A stretch of 21,966 nt of DNA from Treponema sp. (GTDB lineage Bacteria; Spirochaetota; Spirochaetia; Treponematales; Breznakiellaceae), in NCBI GenBank assembly GCA_031284105.1, contig JAITAN010000166.1, positions 1 to 21,966 on the forward strand, in the 5' to 3' direction. Made by a program: the position numbers and the translations under genes. Of the stretch, positions 1 to 6,818 are shown piece after piece (position 1 is the first letter of the stretch; every line of letters begins with the position of its first letter). The notes beneath the pieces are model-generated. The model ran no database searches and had not been told where the DNA came from. It saw nothing but the letters and a program-made list of their open reading frames with translations.

Positions 1-38
1 ACGGCAAAACGGAGTATCGGGTATACACCGGAGGATAA
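1..38 (+). CDS. possible 3' end of an upstream gene (partial)
   Basis: Frame 3 reads 11 codons ending in EYRVYTGG and then TAA at 36-38, which looks like a protein C-terminus cut by the window edge. The other two frames are also open over this distance, so the support is weak. Nothing can be said about function. Confidence 0.25.
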   Translation, partial: GKTEYRVYTGG

Positions 39-354
39 TTGCGAAATAAATTATATTCGACTCCACTTTCTGTTATGCGGCTAGGTGCGTACTCCCATTA
101 TTTTCCCACTATACCATTAATCGCTTTTATACCATGCTTCCAACATAGGCTTGGCTTCTTCGTCAAAAATACATCCCATATAATGCTCCCGGAACAATGT
201 TGTCTTGCTATAGTTACGGCCATTGTTCTCAAACGCTTCATCGCCAGTGAATTCATTACCACCCCACATCGTCTCGCCAATGATCCAAAAACAGTTCATG
301 TCTTATTGAGCGGCACCTTTCTTTGCAGGCAGGCATAGTCCGGTATGCGTATAC

Positions 355-383
355 TTGACGTAATCGGTGAATTGTACTTTAAT
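355..383 (+). promoter_or_regulatory. sigma70-type promoter of the HD-GYP gene
   Basis: TTGACG at 355-360, a 17-bp spacer and TTTAAT at 378-383 give 5/6 matches to each consensus hexamer. The predicted transcription start near 390 leaves a leader of about 77 nt before ATG 467. That leader contains a 14-bp palindrome. Confidence 0.6.
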
Positions 384-400
384 GATAAAGAAGATAGAAA

Positions 401-414
401 AAGGTTCGAACCTT
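401..414. promoter_or_regulatory. 14-bp perfect palindrome just downstream of the promoter
   Basis: AAGGTTCGAACCTT is identical to its reverse complement. It lies about +11 to +25 from the predicted start of the HD-GYP transcript, a position suited to a repressor operator. As RNA it could form a 5-bp hairpin. It resembles a tRNA T-arm core, but no cloverleaf can be built around it. Confidence 0.4.
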
Positions 415-466
415 CGAGTTCAACGGCTTTACGTTACGCCATTCGTTTGTAAACTATGGGAGCGTC

Positions 467-1726
467 ATGAAAACACACGATGTCAATTATGGAGATACTT
501 TACAGCGAGACTTTACACTCAGCAAAATCCATGATTTTGATATTCTTTTGGAGCGGATTCTCCTTGAAGCGCGGAGAATAGTACACGCTGATGCAGGTTC
601 AATTTATGTGAGAGAAGTTGTTACCGAAAAAGAAAACCCGGTAGAAAAGCTCTGCATAAAATACTCCCAGAATGATACCTTGTCGGCGATGCTGCCGGAA
701 GGCGAGAAGCTCATTTATTCCTACTTCTCCATACCTATTGATGAAAAAACCATTTCCGGTTACTGCGCCCTTACCCGCAAGATAGTCAATGTTCCGGATA
801 TGTACAATATCGAAAAAGGCGCGCCTTATTCGTTTAACCCGAAATACGATGCCATATCACATTATAGAACCGTATCGACACTAACCATTCCGCTTATAAA
901 CTCATATGATCGGCTTATCGGCGTAATACAGGTTATCAATTCCCACAATGAATCGGGTGAAATTGTTCCATTCTCAAAGATGGACGAGACGCGTATATCG
1001 CGTTTTGCATTCATAGCGTCCAGGGCTTTACAAAGCGCGTACACAACGCGGACAATGGTTTTGCGGACGATAAAACTGGCAGAGCTGCGAGACCCCAAGG
1101 AAACCAGTCTTCATGCAAACAGCGTCGCCAGCTATGCGGTTGAAATCTATAGCCGCTGGGCGTATCTCCATACTATTCCGGCCGTGCAGCGGGAGATATT
1201 CAAGGACAACTTTAGAATAGCCGCGATGCTCCACGATGTGGGCAAGGTGGCGGTTTCCGATGCGATCTTAAAAAAGCCGGGGCGTTTTACCGAAGAGGAG
1301 TACTTTGCCATGCAGCGGCACACGGTACAGGGCGCGAAACTGTTCAAAGACCCCCAGTCGCCGCTTGATGAAATCTCTTTGGACGTTGTCCTGACCCACC
1401 ATGAAAACTGGGACGGTACCGGTTATCCGGGCTGGATCGATCCCTTTACCGAAAAGCCGCTTAAAACCGGTAAAGACGGAAAGCCTATGGGAAAAAGGGG
1501 GGAAGAAATCCCGCTTGCGGGACGTATTGCGGCGATAGCCGACGTCTTTGATGCGCTTTCCTCCCGGCGCGTGTACAAAGAGGCTTGGAAAGAGGATAAA
1601 GTGCTGGAAGAGATGAAAAAGATGCGAGGGGCAAAGTTCGATCCGGAATTAACCGATATATTCTTCGATATTTATCCATCTATCAAATATATACAATCCA
1701 TGTACAAAGAAGAAGGGACGCCATGA
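467..1726 (+). CDS. GAF + HD-GYP domain protein (putative cyclic-di-GMP phosphodiesterase)
   Basis: The 419-residue protein has an N-terminal GAF-like sensor region (about 10-195) and a C-terminal HD-GYP domain (about 200-400). Metal-binding motifs are complete: HD at 256-257 in LHDVGK, the HH pair at 311-312 in LTHHENWDGTGYP, and GYP at 319-321. The ADVFDALSSRRVYK motif follows. HD-GYP enzymes hydrolyse cyclic-di-GMP, and the GAF domain probably senses a small ligand. No membrane segment or receiver domain is seen, so it is likely cytoplasmic. The start is set by GGGAG at 457-461, five bases before the ATG. The stop overlaps the next ATG (ATGA at 1723-1726), so the fumarase-like gene is probably co-translated. 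The phosphodiesterase call is strong; the ligand is unknown. Confidence 0.9.
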   Translation: MKTHDVNYGDTLQRDFTLSKIHDFDILLERILLEARRIVHADAGSIYVREVVTEKENPVEKLCIKYSQNDTLSAMLPEGEKLIYSYFSIPIDEKTISGYCALTRKIVNVPDMYNIEKGAPYSFNPKYDAISHYRTVSTLTIPLINSYDRLIGVIQVINSHNESGEIVPFSKMDETRISRFAFIASRALQSAYTTRTMVLRTIKLAELRDPKETSLHANSVASYAVEIYSRWAYLHTIPAVQREIFKDNFRIAAMLHDVGKVAVSDAILKKPGRFTEEEYFAMQRHTVQGAKLFKDPQSPLDEISLDVVLTHHENWDGTGYPGWIDPFTEKPLKTGKDGKPMGKRGEEIPLAGRIAAIADVFDALSSRRVYKEAWKEDKVLEEMKKMRGAKFDPELTDIFFDIYPSIKYIQSMYKEEGTP

Positions 1727-2295
1727 TTGCGGGCATAAACCGCGGCGTTGCGTGTACCCTACCCCTGTCAAGAGCGCAGGCGTCCGCGCTCACCGCGGGA
1801 GACATGGTATTGCTTTCCGGCGTCCTGTACACGGCGCGGGATGCGGCGCATAAACGCTTTATGGCCCTGCTGGATCGGGGAGAAGCGCTTCCGTTCCCTC
1901 TTGAAGGCGCGTGTATCTACTATGCGGGTCCTGCGCCGGCGAGAGACGGGCAGATAATCGGCTCTGCGGGACCTACTACCAGCTACCGGATGGACGCGTA
2001 TACGCCGCGCCTGCTTGAGCTTGGGCTCCGCTGCATGATCGGCAAAGGGGATCGCTCGGATGCCGTAACGGCGGCCATGAAGAAAGTCTCGGCCGTGTAT
2101 TTTGCGGCTCTTGGGGGCGCGGGCGCTTTGCTTGCGTCCCGTGTAACATCTTCGGAAACAATCGCCTTTCCCGACCTTGGCGCCGAAGCCGTCAGGCGGC
2201 TTACGGTACACGATTTTCCCGCGGTTACGGCAATAGACGGCAGGGGAAACAACCTGTATACGCTGGGGCCGGAACGGTATGCGGCGCTGGGATGA
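1723..2295 (+). CDS. class I fumarate hydratase / tartrate dehydratase beta subunit
   Basis: The 190-residue protein matches the C-terminal (beta) domain family of iron-sulfur class I fumarases and L(+)-tartrate dehydratases. Visible family motifs are GPTTSYRMDAYTPRLLELG, followed by MIGKGDRS, and the AALGGAGALLASRV loop. In two-subunit enzymes this part supplies substrate-binding residues, while the alpha subunit holds the 4Fe-4S cluster. No alpha subunit lies in the window, and the gene before it is an HD-GYP protein with an ATGA overlap. It therefore either partners with an alpha subunit encoded elsewhere or has another role. Fumarate versus tartrate specificity cannot be told from this subunit. 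The length is normal for the family. Confidence 0.85.
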   Translation: MIAGINRGVACTLPLSRAQASALTAGDMVLLSGVLYTARDAAHKRFMALLDRGEALPFPLEGACIYYAGPAPARDGQIIGSAGPTTSYRMDAYTPRLLELGLRCMIGKGDRSDAVTAAMKKVSAVYFAALGGAGALLASRVTSSETIAFPDLGAEAVRRLTVHDFPAVTAIDGRGNNLYTLGPERYAALG

Positions 2296-2424
2296 GGACG
2301 AGTAAACGCGCGCCATTGTCTATCGTAATCCCTGTTACTGCCTCTTGGAGCGTAAAACTGGGGGTGCGGGGGATTTGTTTTCCCGTGTACGATCCAATTT
2401 CAAGGAGAAACCTTCAATACCCCG

Positions 2425-2450
2425 CCGCAGAACTGCGGGAATTTTTTATT
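2425..2450 (+). terminator. rho-independent terminator after the fumarase-like gene
   Basis: CCGCA (2425-2429) and TGCGG (2434-2438) form a short GC stem with loop GAAC, followed by AA and six T residues (2442-2447). It is about 130 bp after the stop at 2295. Its flanks (AATACCCCGCCG before, TTTATTGA after) recur at the terminator near 11420. Nothing coding is supported between 2296 and 2424. Confidence 0.6.
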
Positions 2451-2582
2451 GAGTTACATTTTAAATCGTTTCATTGCACGATCCCTGTATACGGTATGTA
2501 TGAGCGTGCGGGTTGCCGTCTGTAATCCTTTTATTTCTCAAGCGTCTCATACACGTTGAGCGCATCGTCTCAGCCGATGCTG

Positions 2583-2765
2583 CACGAGCGGTTCAGCCGC
2601 GTCCACTCGTGCGGTTCAGCCGCGTCCACCCGTAGGGTTCAGCCGCGTCCACCCGTGCGGTTCAGCCGCGTTCACTCGTAGGGTTCAGCCGCGTCCACTC
2701 GTGCGGTTCAGCCGCGTTCACCCGAGCGGTTCAGCCGCGTTCACTCGTGCGGTTCAGCCGCCTCT
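2583..2765. repeat. 23-bp tandem repeat, about 8 copies
   Basis: The core GGTTCAGCCGCG begins at 2590, 2613, 2636, 2659, 2682, 2705, 2728 and 2751, exactly 23 bp apart. Units differ at a few sites (CGTGCGG or CGTAGGG before the core; TCCAC or TTCAC after it). Most units carry GCGG and CCGC arms around TTCAG, so each could form a tiny hairpin. The period is not a multiple of three and no ORF is maintained, so it is a non-coding minisatellite. Degenerate TCTCAGCCG words flank it on both sides. Confidence 0.9.
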
Positions 2766-2859
2766 GCACACACGTCTCAGCCGCCGCCGGCTTCACCGTA
2801 CATCCCCATCGTGCGGCCCGTAAGCCTGCCGCTACAGAGGGCGGGCGTTGTTTTCTCTT

Positions 2860-2884
2860 TTTGGCACGGCCAAGCAATGCCAAA
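2860..2884. promoter_or_regulatory. inverted repeat upstream of the mtl promoter, candidate MtlR operator
   Basis: TTTGGCA (2860-2866) and TGCCAAA (2878-2884) are perfect inverted arms separated by 11 bp. They end 16 bp before the -35 box, a typical activator position. From memory, MtlR boxes in Firmicutes have TTGNCA and TGNCAA half-sites; these arms fit the half-sites, but the spacing here is longer (11 versus about 8 between half-sites). Binding by the MtlR encoded downstream is inference. Confidence 0.5.
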
Positions 2885-2900
2885 CCCGTATATGTTTTGC

Positions 2901-2930
2901 TTGCATCCATACAATTTCTATGTATATAAT
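2901..2930 (+). promoter_or_regulatory. sigma70-type promoter of the mtl operon
   Basis: TTGCAT (2901-2906), an 18-bp spacer and a perfect TATAAT (2925-2930). Predicted transcription start is near 2937, just before the leader peptide's ribosome site. The weak -35 box fits an activator-dependent promoter. Confidence 0.65.
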
Positions 2931-2938
2931 GAAACCAG

Positions 2939-3014
2939 ATTGGAGTTCCACCATGAAAATCGAATTGTGTGGATGGTACGAATTCCAATACTACTATTAT
3001 CTATACATTGGAGG
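2939..3014 (+). promoter_or_regulatory. mutually exclusive RNA pairings controlling the mtlA ribosome site
   Basis: GAATTCCAAT (2980-2989) can pair with ATTGGAGTTC (2939-2948; 9 Watson-Crick pairs plus one G-U). Its last bases can instead pair with ATTGGAG (3007-3013), which contains the mtlA Shine-Dalgarno. The first helix would free the mtlA site; the second would hide it. The upstream arm also carries the leader peptide's own ribosome site (GGAG, 2942-2945). The pairings are visible; the switching role is inference. Confidence 0.45.
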
Positions 3015-3024
3015 TTACAAATGA
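2953..3024 (+). CDS. 23-codon Tyr-rich leader peptide upstream of mtlA
   Basis: ATG 2953 is preceded by GGAG (2942-2945) at good spacing and opens a 23-codon frame that starts MKIELCGWYEF and ends YIGGYK. Its TGA (3022-3024) overlaps the mtlA ATG (3021-3023). Seven of 23 residues are Tyr, including four in a row at codons 13-16, and there is also Trp and Phe. It lies in the predicted 5' leader of the mtl operon and covers the alternative-pairing region and the mtlA Shine-Dalgarno. It could act as a translational switch or attenuator: ribosome movement or stalling would open or close the mtlA site. It could instead be a small membrane-associated peptide. No homologue is recognised. Confidence 0.55.
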   Translation: MKIELCGWYEFQYYYYLYIGGYK

Positions 3025-4400
3025 AACAAGCTGTACAAAAGGTAGGGCGATCCCTATCCGCTATGGTCATGCCGAATCTAGGAGCGTTTATCGCATGGGG
3101 GCTTATTACGGCATTATTTATCCCGACCGGATGGATACCGAATGAAAGACTCGGATCTATGGTTGACCCTATGCTCAAGTACCTGCTGCCGCTCTTAATA
3201 GGGTATACCGGCGGTTCTATGGTGTACAAAGTACGCGGCGGCGTGGTCGGCGCTATCGCCGCTATCGGCGTCATCATGGGCGCCAGCATCCCGATGTTCC
3301 TTGGAGCAATGGCCGCAGGGCCTCTCGGAGGCTGGTGCATCAAGAAGTTCGATGAAGCGATTGAAGGCAAAGTGCCTGCCGGTTTCGAGATGCTGGTAAA
3401 CAATTTTTCGGCGGGCATCATCGGCGCTATACTATCGGTTCTCTTTTACCTTGTCATCGGACCGCTTGCCGAAGGAGCGACTAACGCGCTTGGCGGCGGC
3501 GTTAAATGGCTCGTTGATCACAAAATGCTGCCTTTCGCATCGATCCTAGTTGAGCCGGCAAAGGTGTTGTTCCTTAATAACGCGATAAACCACGGCGTCT
3601 TCACACCGCTCGGCGCCCAGCAATCCCAAGAGGTTGGGCGCTCGATCTACTACATGATAGAATCGAACCCCGGTCCCGGACTTGGACTGCTTCTGGCGTA
3701 CTGCCTCATAGGAAAAGGAAGCGCAAAAAGCAGCGCGCCCGGCGCCGCAATTATTCACTTTCTGGGCGGTATCCATGAAATCTATTTCCCCTATGTGCTG
3801 ATGAACCCGGTACTCATCCTTGCCATGATGGGCGGCGGCTTTACCGGCGTGCTGGTATTAAGCCTCCTTGGCGGCGGACTGATTGCTCCCGCTTCTCCGG
3901 GATCTATCTTCGCCGAGCTTATGATGACTCCCAAAGGCGCTCATATAGCGAATATTCTTGGAATATTGGCAGGAGGCGGGGTAACCTTCCTTCTCTCCAC
4001 GGTTCTGCTCAAGGCGTTTGGAAAAGATGACGCGGATTTGGAAGCGGCTAAGGCAAAGACCAAAGCGAATAAAGCGGAAGCCAAAGGAACGCCGGCAGCG
4101 GCATGGGAAAATACGGCGGGAAGCGTGAAGAAAATCATCTTCGCCTGTGACGCGGGTATGGGATCCAGCGCTATGGGCGCGACCAAGCTGCGCAAGAAGA
4201 TACAAGCCGCGGGGTTCACGGGTATTACCGTGGAACATTCTCCGGTCAGCGAGATCCCGGCGGACGCGGATATTATTATCTGTCACAGGGAACTGGGTGA
4301 ACGCGCGGGTAACGCTAATCCCAAGGCGCGCCTTGTAACGATCACCGATTTCCTTAACGCGCCGGAATACGAAGCGTTAGTTAAAAGTCTTAAAAAATAG
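3021..4400 (+). CDS. mtlA: PTS mannitol-type transporter EIICB component
   Basis: The 459-residue membrane permease imports a hexitol and phosphorylates it at the inner face. The start MKQAVQKVGRSLSAMVMPNL is the usual MtlA beginning and follows GGAGG at 3010-3014; the frame is open further upstream, but 3021 is clearly the start. The IIC domain (about 1-340) has many hydrophobic helices, the NHGVFTPLG segment and the substrate-site GGIHEIYFPYVLM. An Ala/Lys-rich linker (about 341-367) leads to IIB, with phosphorylatable Cys376 in CDAGMGSSAMG. The IIA domain found in E. coli MtlA is absent and is supplied by mtlF downstream. Mannitol is the likeliest substrate; another hexitol is possible. 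Confidence 0.93.
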   Translation: MKQAVQKVGRSLSAMVMPNLGAFIAWGLITALFIPTGWIPNERLGSMVDPMLKYLLPLLIGYTGGSMVYKVRGGVVGAIAAIGVIMGASIPMFLGAMAAGPLGGWCIKKFDEAIEGKVPAGFEMLVNNFSAGIIGAILSVLFYLVIGPLAEGATNALGGGVKWLVDHKMLPFASILVEPAKVLFLNNAINHGVFTPLGAQQSQEVGRSIYYMIESNPGPGLGLLLAYCLIGKGSAKSSAPGAAIIHFLGGIHEIYFPYVLMNPVLILAMMGGGFTGVLVLSLLGGGLIAPASPGSIFAELMMTPKGAHIANILGILAGGGVTFLLSTVLLKAFGKDDADLEAAKAKTKANKAEAKGTPAAAWENTAGSVKKIIFACDAGMGSSAMGATKLRKKIQAAGFTGITVEHSPVSEIPADADIIICHRELGERAGNANPKARLVTITDFLNAPEYEALVKSLKK

Positions 4401-4410
4401 GAGGATAGTC

Positions 4411-4668
4411 ATGCAGGAATTTGCTTATACGATTACCGATCCTAATGGTATCCACGCGCGTCCCGCAGGTCTCTTTGCCCAGAAAATGCAGGCGTATAAA
4501 AGCGCTATTACCATCAACCGAGACGAACAAAGCGCCAATGCAAAAGCGCTCCTCGCTATGATGAAGATGCGTTTGAAATGCGGACAGACCTTTACCGTTA
4601 AAGCGGAAGGCGAGGACGAGGTTGCCGCCATTGAAACAGCCAGAGAATTCCTGCAGACGAATCTTTAA
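4411..4668 (+). CDS. ptsH: HPr-family phosphocarrier lacking the regulatory serine
   Basis: The 85-residue protein passes phosphate from Enzyme I to EIIA. The active site His15 with Arg17 is intact in NGIHARPAG. The position of regulatory Ser46 is Ala: the usual KSIMG is KALLA at 45-49 (NAKALLAMMKM). HPr kinase should therefore not be able to phosphorylate it at that site. It lies 10 bp after mtlA with a strong GGAGG site and is followed by mtlR, so it is the transport-dedicated HPr of this operon. A second HPr at 12488 keeps Ser46. The HPr family call is secure; the loss of Ser control is inferred from the residue. Confidence 0.93.
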   Translation: MQEFAYTITDPNGIHARPAGLFAQKMQAYKSAITINRDEQSANAKALLAMMKMRLKCGQTFTVKAEGEDEVAAIETAREFLQTNL

Positions 4669-4694
4669 CAGGACAAGGACGGCTGGTTATTATA

Positions 4695-6767
4695 ATGATT
4701 GGGGATATGCCGAAGACGGTACGCGGATTTGAAACATCCCCGAGGCTTCATCGGCTGTTTGAGCTGCTGCTCCGCAACCATGAGCCGATGAAAGTCGACG
4801 ATCTCGCTGCCGCTCTTGAAACCAGCCGCCGTACGGTCTTTCGGGAACTGGAAAACGCCGCGGCCCTGTTGACTCCCCTAGGCGGGGCCGTGTCGTCTGT
4901 TCCCGGAAAAGGAATAATCTTTTCCGGCGGGAATGACGAACGGGAAAAGTTGAAGTATGCCCTGAGCGAACGTTGTTTTCAGCCTGCTTCAAAACGGGAG
5001 CGGCTGCTCAGGCTGCTAATGGAGCTTATTGCCAATACGGGCGCGGTGCAAAAGCTATATTACTACGCCGCAAGCCTTTCGGTGAGCGAGTCAACCGTAA
5101 GCAAGGACATTGATGAACTTGAGCCGTGGCTGGCCGCTCATAATATAACCATTACTCGAAAGAGCGGTCTTGGCATTACCTGTACGGGAAGCGAAGAGTC
5201 CCTGCGCGCGGCGTTGGTGAGCCGCTTCATGACGGACGGCGATTCAGGAGGCAAATCCTATACCGCAGCGTTTGGCTATCCCGGAGACAAGATTGAGCGG
5301 GGCGTCCGTATGGCATTACGGGCTGCCGGAGAACGGATCGATTGGATGACCGTAGAATCCTACGCCATGATGACCTTCTATCTTCTGGTGATGACGGAAC
5401 GTTTTATGCGCGGTAATCTCGTTACATCCAACATTGTTCTTTCAGACGGTTTCCTGTCGGATGGTTTTCCGTTGTCTCTTGCAGTATACCTTTTGAAGGA
5501 AATAGAAAAACAGCTTTCCTGCTCTTTTCCGGAAACGGAACAACGGCTCTTGATGAAATGGATCGGAGCCTGCCGCGCAAAACAGGACAGTCCTCTGGTG
5601 ATTGGAAACCTTGAGAGGCAAGAATTGGCGGAGGGACTCGCACTTAGAATGGTAGACCGGTTCGATCCTCCCATTGCCGCAATACTTAAAACCAACGATG
5701 AACTGGTGCGCCTTCTGTCGCAGCACCTGATCCCGTCCCTGACCAGACTCAAGGAAGGGATAGAATTGCCCAACCCCCTAGAAGAAGATTTGATAAAAAA
5801 TTATCCTGATGTGTATCAGAAAACCTGCCGGGCCGCAAAAGTTCTTGAGGAATACCTTGGCAGTCCGGTACCATCTAACGAGATTTCTTTTTTAGAGATA
5901 CATTTTCTGGCCGCGCTTGCCGCCTTGGGTGAACAGAACATGAGAAGGCGGGTGCTTCGCGCGGGTATCGTGTGTGCAGCGGGCATAGGAACATCTTACA
6001 TGCTGGCGCACCAGATTCGGAAACGGTTCAAAGGCGAACTGCAGGTGGAAATAGCAAGCTGGGACGACCGATCTTCCTGGGCGGAGGATGATTTTCTCAT
6101 CTCCACCATATCCATAGAAGATACGGAAGTACCGTGTATCCGAGTTCAAACCATTCTTGGAGAGGAGGATTTCAAGAAGATACAGGATGTCGTTATCGCC
6201 TATGGGTTTATTGAGCGTAATTCCGAAAAGTCCATTAGTTCTCCCACGCTGGAGAAAACCCTCGGAGATATTGATGAAGTTATACGGCATATACGGGCGC
6301 TGTTGCGTGACTTTTCGGTGGAATCAATCAAGGGGGATTGTTCTTTTGAGGAGCTTGCCGACTTTGCAGCGCATCGTTTTGCCCCGGAAAATCCTCTAGC
6401 GGTGTACCATGCCTTTATGAACAGAGAGGCTCAGGGTACCCAAGTAGTACATGATCTGGAGATCGTGCTGCTTCATGCCCGGACCGCTGTGAAGACCACG
6501 CCGGTCTTTGCGGTTATCGTTCCCGAAGGAGGGGTATTCACCAAAGGTTATTTCAAAAACGCAAAAAGCTGCGTGTTTATGTTGTTGCCGGAAATGGCGC
6601 CCAAGGATTTGGGTAACATAATGGGCGGCATTTCTAGCGCCATTATTGATATGGCGTTCTTTCTGGAAGCCCTCCAGACGGGAAACAGAGAGGGGATACG
6701 TTCCACTCTTGAAATAGAACTTTCAGGCAGTCTTGCGCTGTACTGCAACGAGAAACTAAAGAAATGA
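4695..6767 (+). CDS. mtlR: MtlR-type transcriptional activator with HTH, PRD, EIIB- and EIIA-like domains
   Basis: The 690-residue regulator of the mannitol-activator class. Order: two N-terminal HTH segments (about 15-70 and 100-150, e.g. AAALETSRRTVFRELE and SLSVSESTVSKDIDELE), PRD1 (about 195-300), PRD2 (about 310-415), an EIIB-Gat-like domain with Cys427 (IVCAAGIGTSYMLA), and an EIIA-Mtl-like domain with His594 (VLLHAR). PRD2 keeps both conserved histidines, His344 (SQHLIPSL) and His403 (LEIHFLAAL). PRD1 appears to have lost both: MTFYLLVMTERF at 227-238 and LLMKWIGA with Lys288. In relatives, HPr-dependent phosphorylation of PRD2 activates and EII-dependent phosphorylation of the B/A domains inhibits. 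It probably activates its own operon. The start may be ATG 4695 or 4707; neither has a well-placed ribosome site. Confidence 0.9.
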   Translation: MIGDMPKTVRGFETSPRLHRLFELLLRNHEPMKVDDLAAALETSRRTVFRELENAAALLTPLGGAVSSVPGKGIIFSGGNDEREKLKYALSERCFQPASKRERLLRLLMELIANTGAVQKLYYYAASLSVSESTVSKDIDELEPWLAAHNITITRKSGLGITCTGSEESLRAALVSRFMTDGDSGGKSYTAAFGYPGDKIERGVRMALRAAGERIDWMTVESYAMMTFYLLVMTERFMRGNLVTSNIVLSDGFLSDGFPLSLAVYLLKEIEKQLSCSFPETEQRLLMKWIGACRAKQDSPLVIGNLERQELAEGLALRMVDRFDPPIAAILKTNDELVRLLSQHLIPSLTRLKEGIELPNPLEEDLIKNYPDVYQKTCRAAKVLEEYLGSPVPSNEISFLEIHFLAALAALGEQNMRRRVLRAGIVCAAGIGTSYMLAHQIRKRFKGELQVEIASWDDRSSWAEDDFLISTISIEDTEVPCIRVQTILGEEDFKKIQDVVIAYGFIERNSEKSISSPTLEKTLGDIDEVIRHIRALLRDFSVESIKGDCSFEELADFAAHRFAPENPLAVYHAFMNREAQGTQVVHDLEIVLLHARTAVKTTPVFAVIVPEGGVFTKGYFKNAKSCVFMLLPEMAPKDLGNIMGGISSAIIDMAFFLEALQTGNREGIRSTLEIELSGSLALYCNEKLKK

Positions 6768-6783
6768 GATAGTTCCAGAAGTT

Positions 6784-6800
6784 GATATTTCGAAAATATC
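6784..6800. promoter_or_regulatory. 7-bp perfect inverted repeat before mtlF
   Basis: GATATTT (6784-6790) and AAATATC (6794-6800) flank CGA, just ahead of the mtlF ribosome site (AGGAG, 6807-6811) in the 51-bp gap after mtlR. It could be an operator or an RNA-processing hairpin. There is no T-run, so it is not a terminator. Confidence 0.35.
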
Positions 6801-6818
6801 TCAAAATAGGAGAACATA

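Larger units (their letters stand above)
117..419 (-). pseudogene. decayed coding remnant, unrecognised protein
   Basis: One minus-strand frame is open from 419 to the stop at 117, interrupted only by TAA at 303-305. It is bounded upstream by TGA at 420-422. Both halves read like real protein: the upstream part contains FTDYVKYTHTGLCLPAKKG, and the downstream part (from ATG 299) contains MNCFWIIGETMWGGNEFTG and ends EEAKPMLEAWYKSD. The upstream half has no ATG, GTG or TTG start. The simplest reading is the 3' part of a gene that lost its start and gained a stop. The alternative is a real 60-codon ORF at 117-299. The family is not recognised. The plus-strand ORF over the same bases looks like a shadow. 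Confidence 0.45.

Noticed and set aside
39..338. Plus-strand ORF with a GGAGG before a TTG
   Set aside because: It is antisense to the better coding remnant and its composition looks like a shadow; start codon is weak.
395..455. tRNA gene or tRNA-derived att site
   Set aside because: GGTTCGAACC resembles a T-arm, but no matching acceptor, D or anticodon arms can be formed.
2292..2525. 77-codon ORF overlapping the fumarase-like stop codon
   Set aside because: It runs through the rho-independent terminator at 2425, has no family resemblance and no ribosome site of its own beyond the overlap.
2811..3020. Upstream extension of the mtlA frame
   Set aside because: It would cross the promoter and leader; the conserved MtlA N-terminus and GGAGG site fix the start at 3021.
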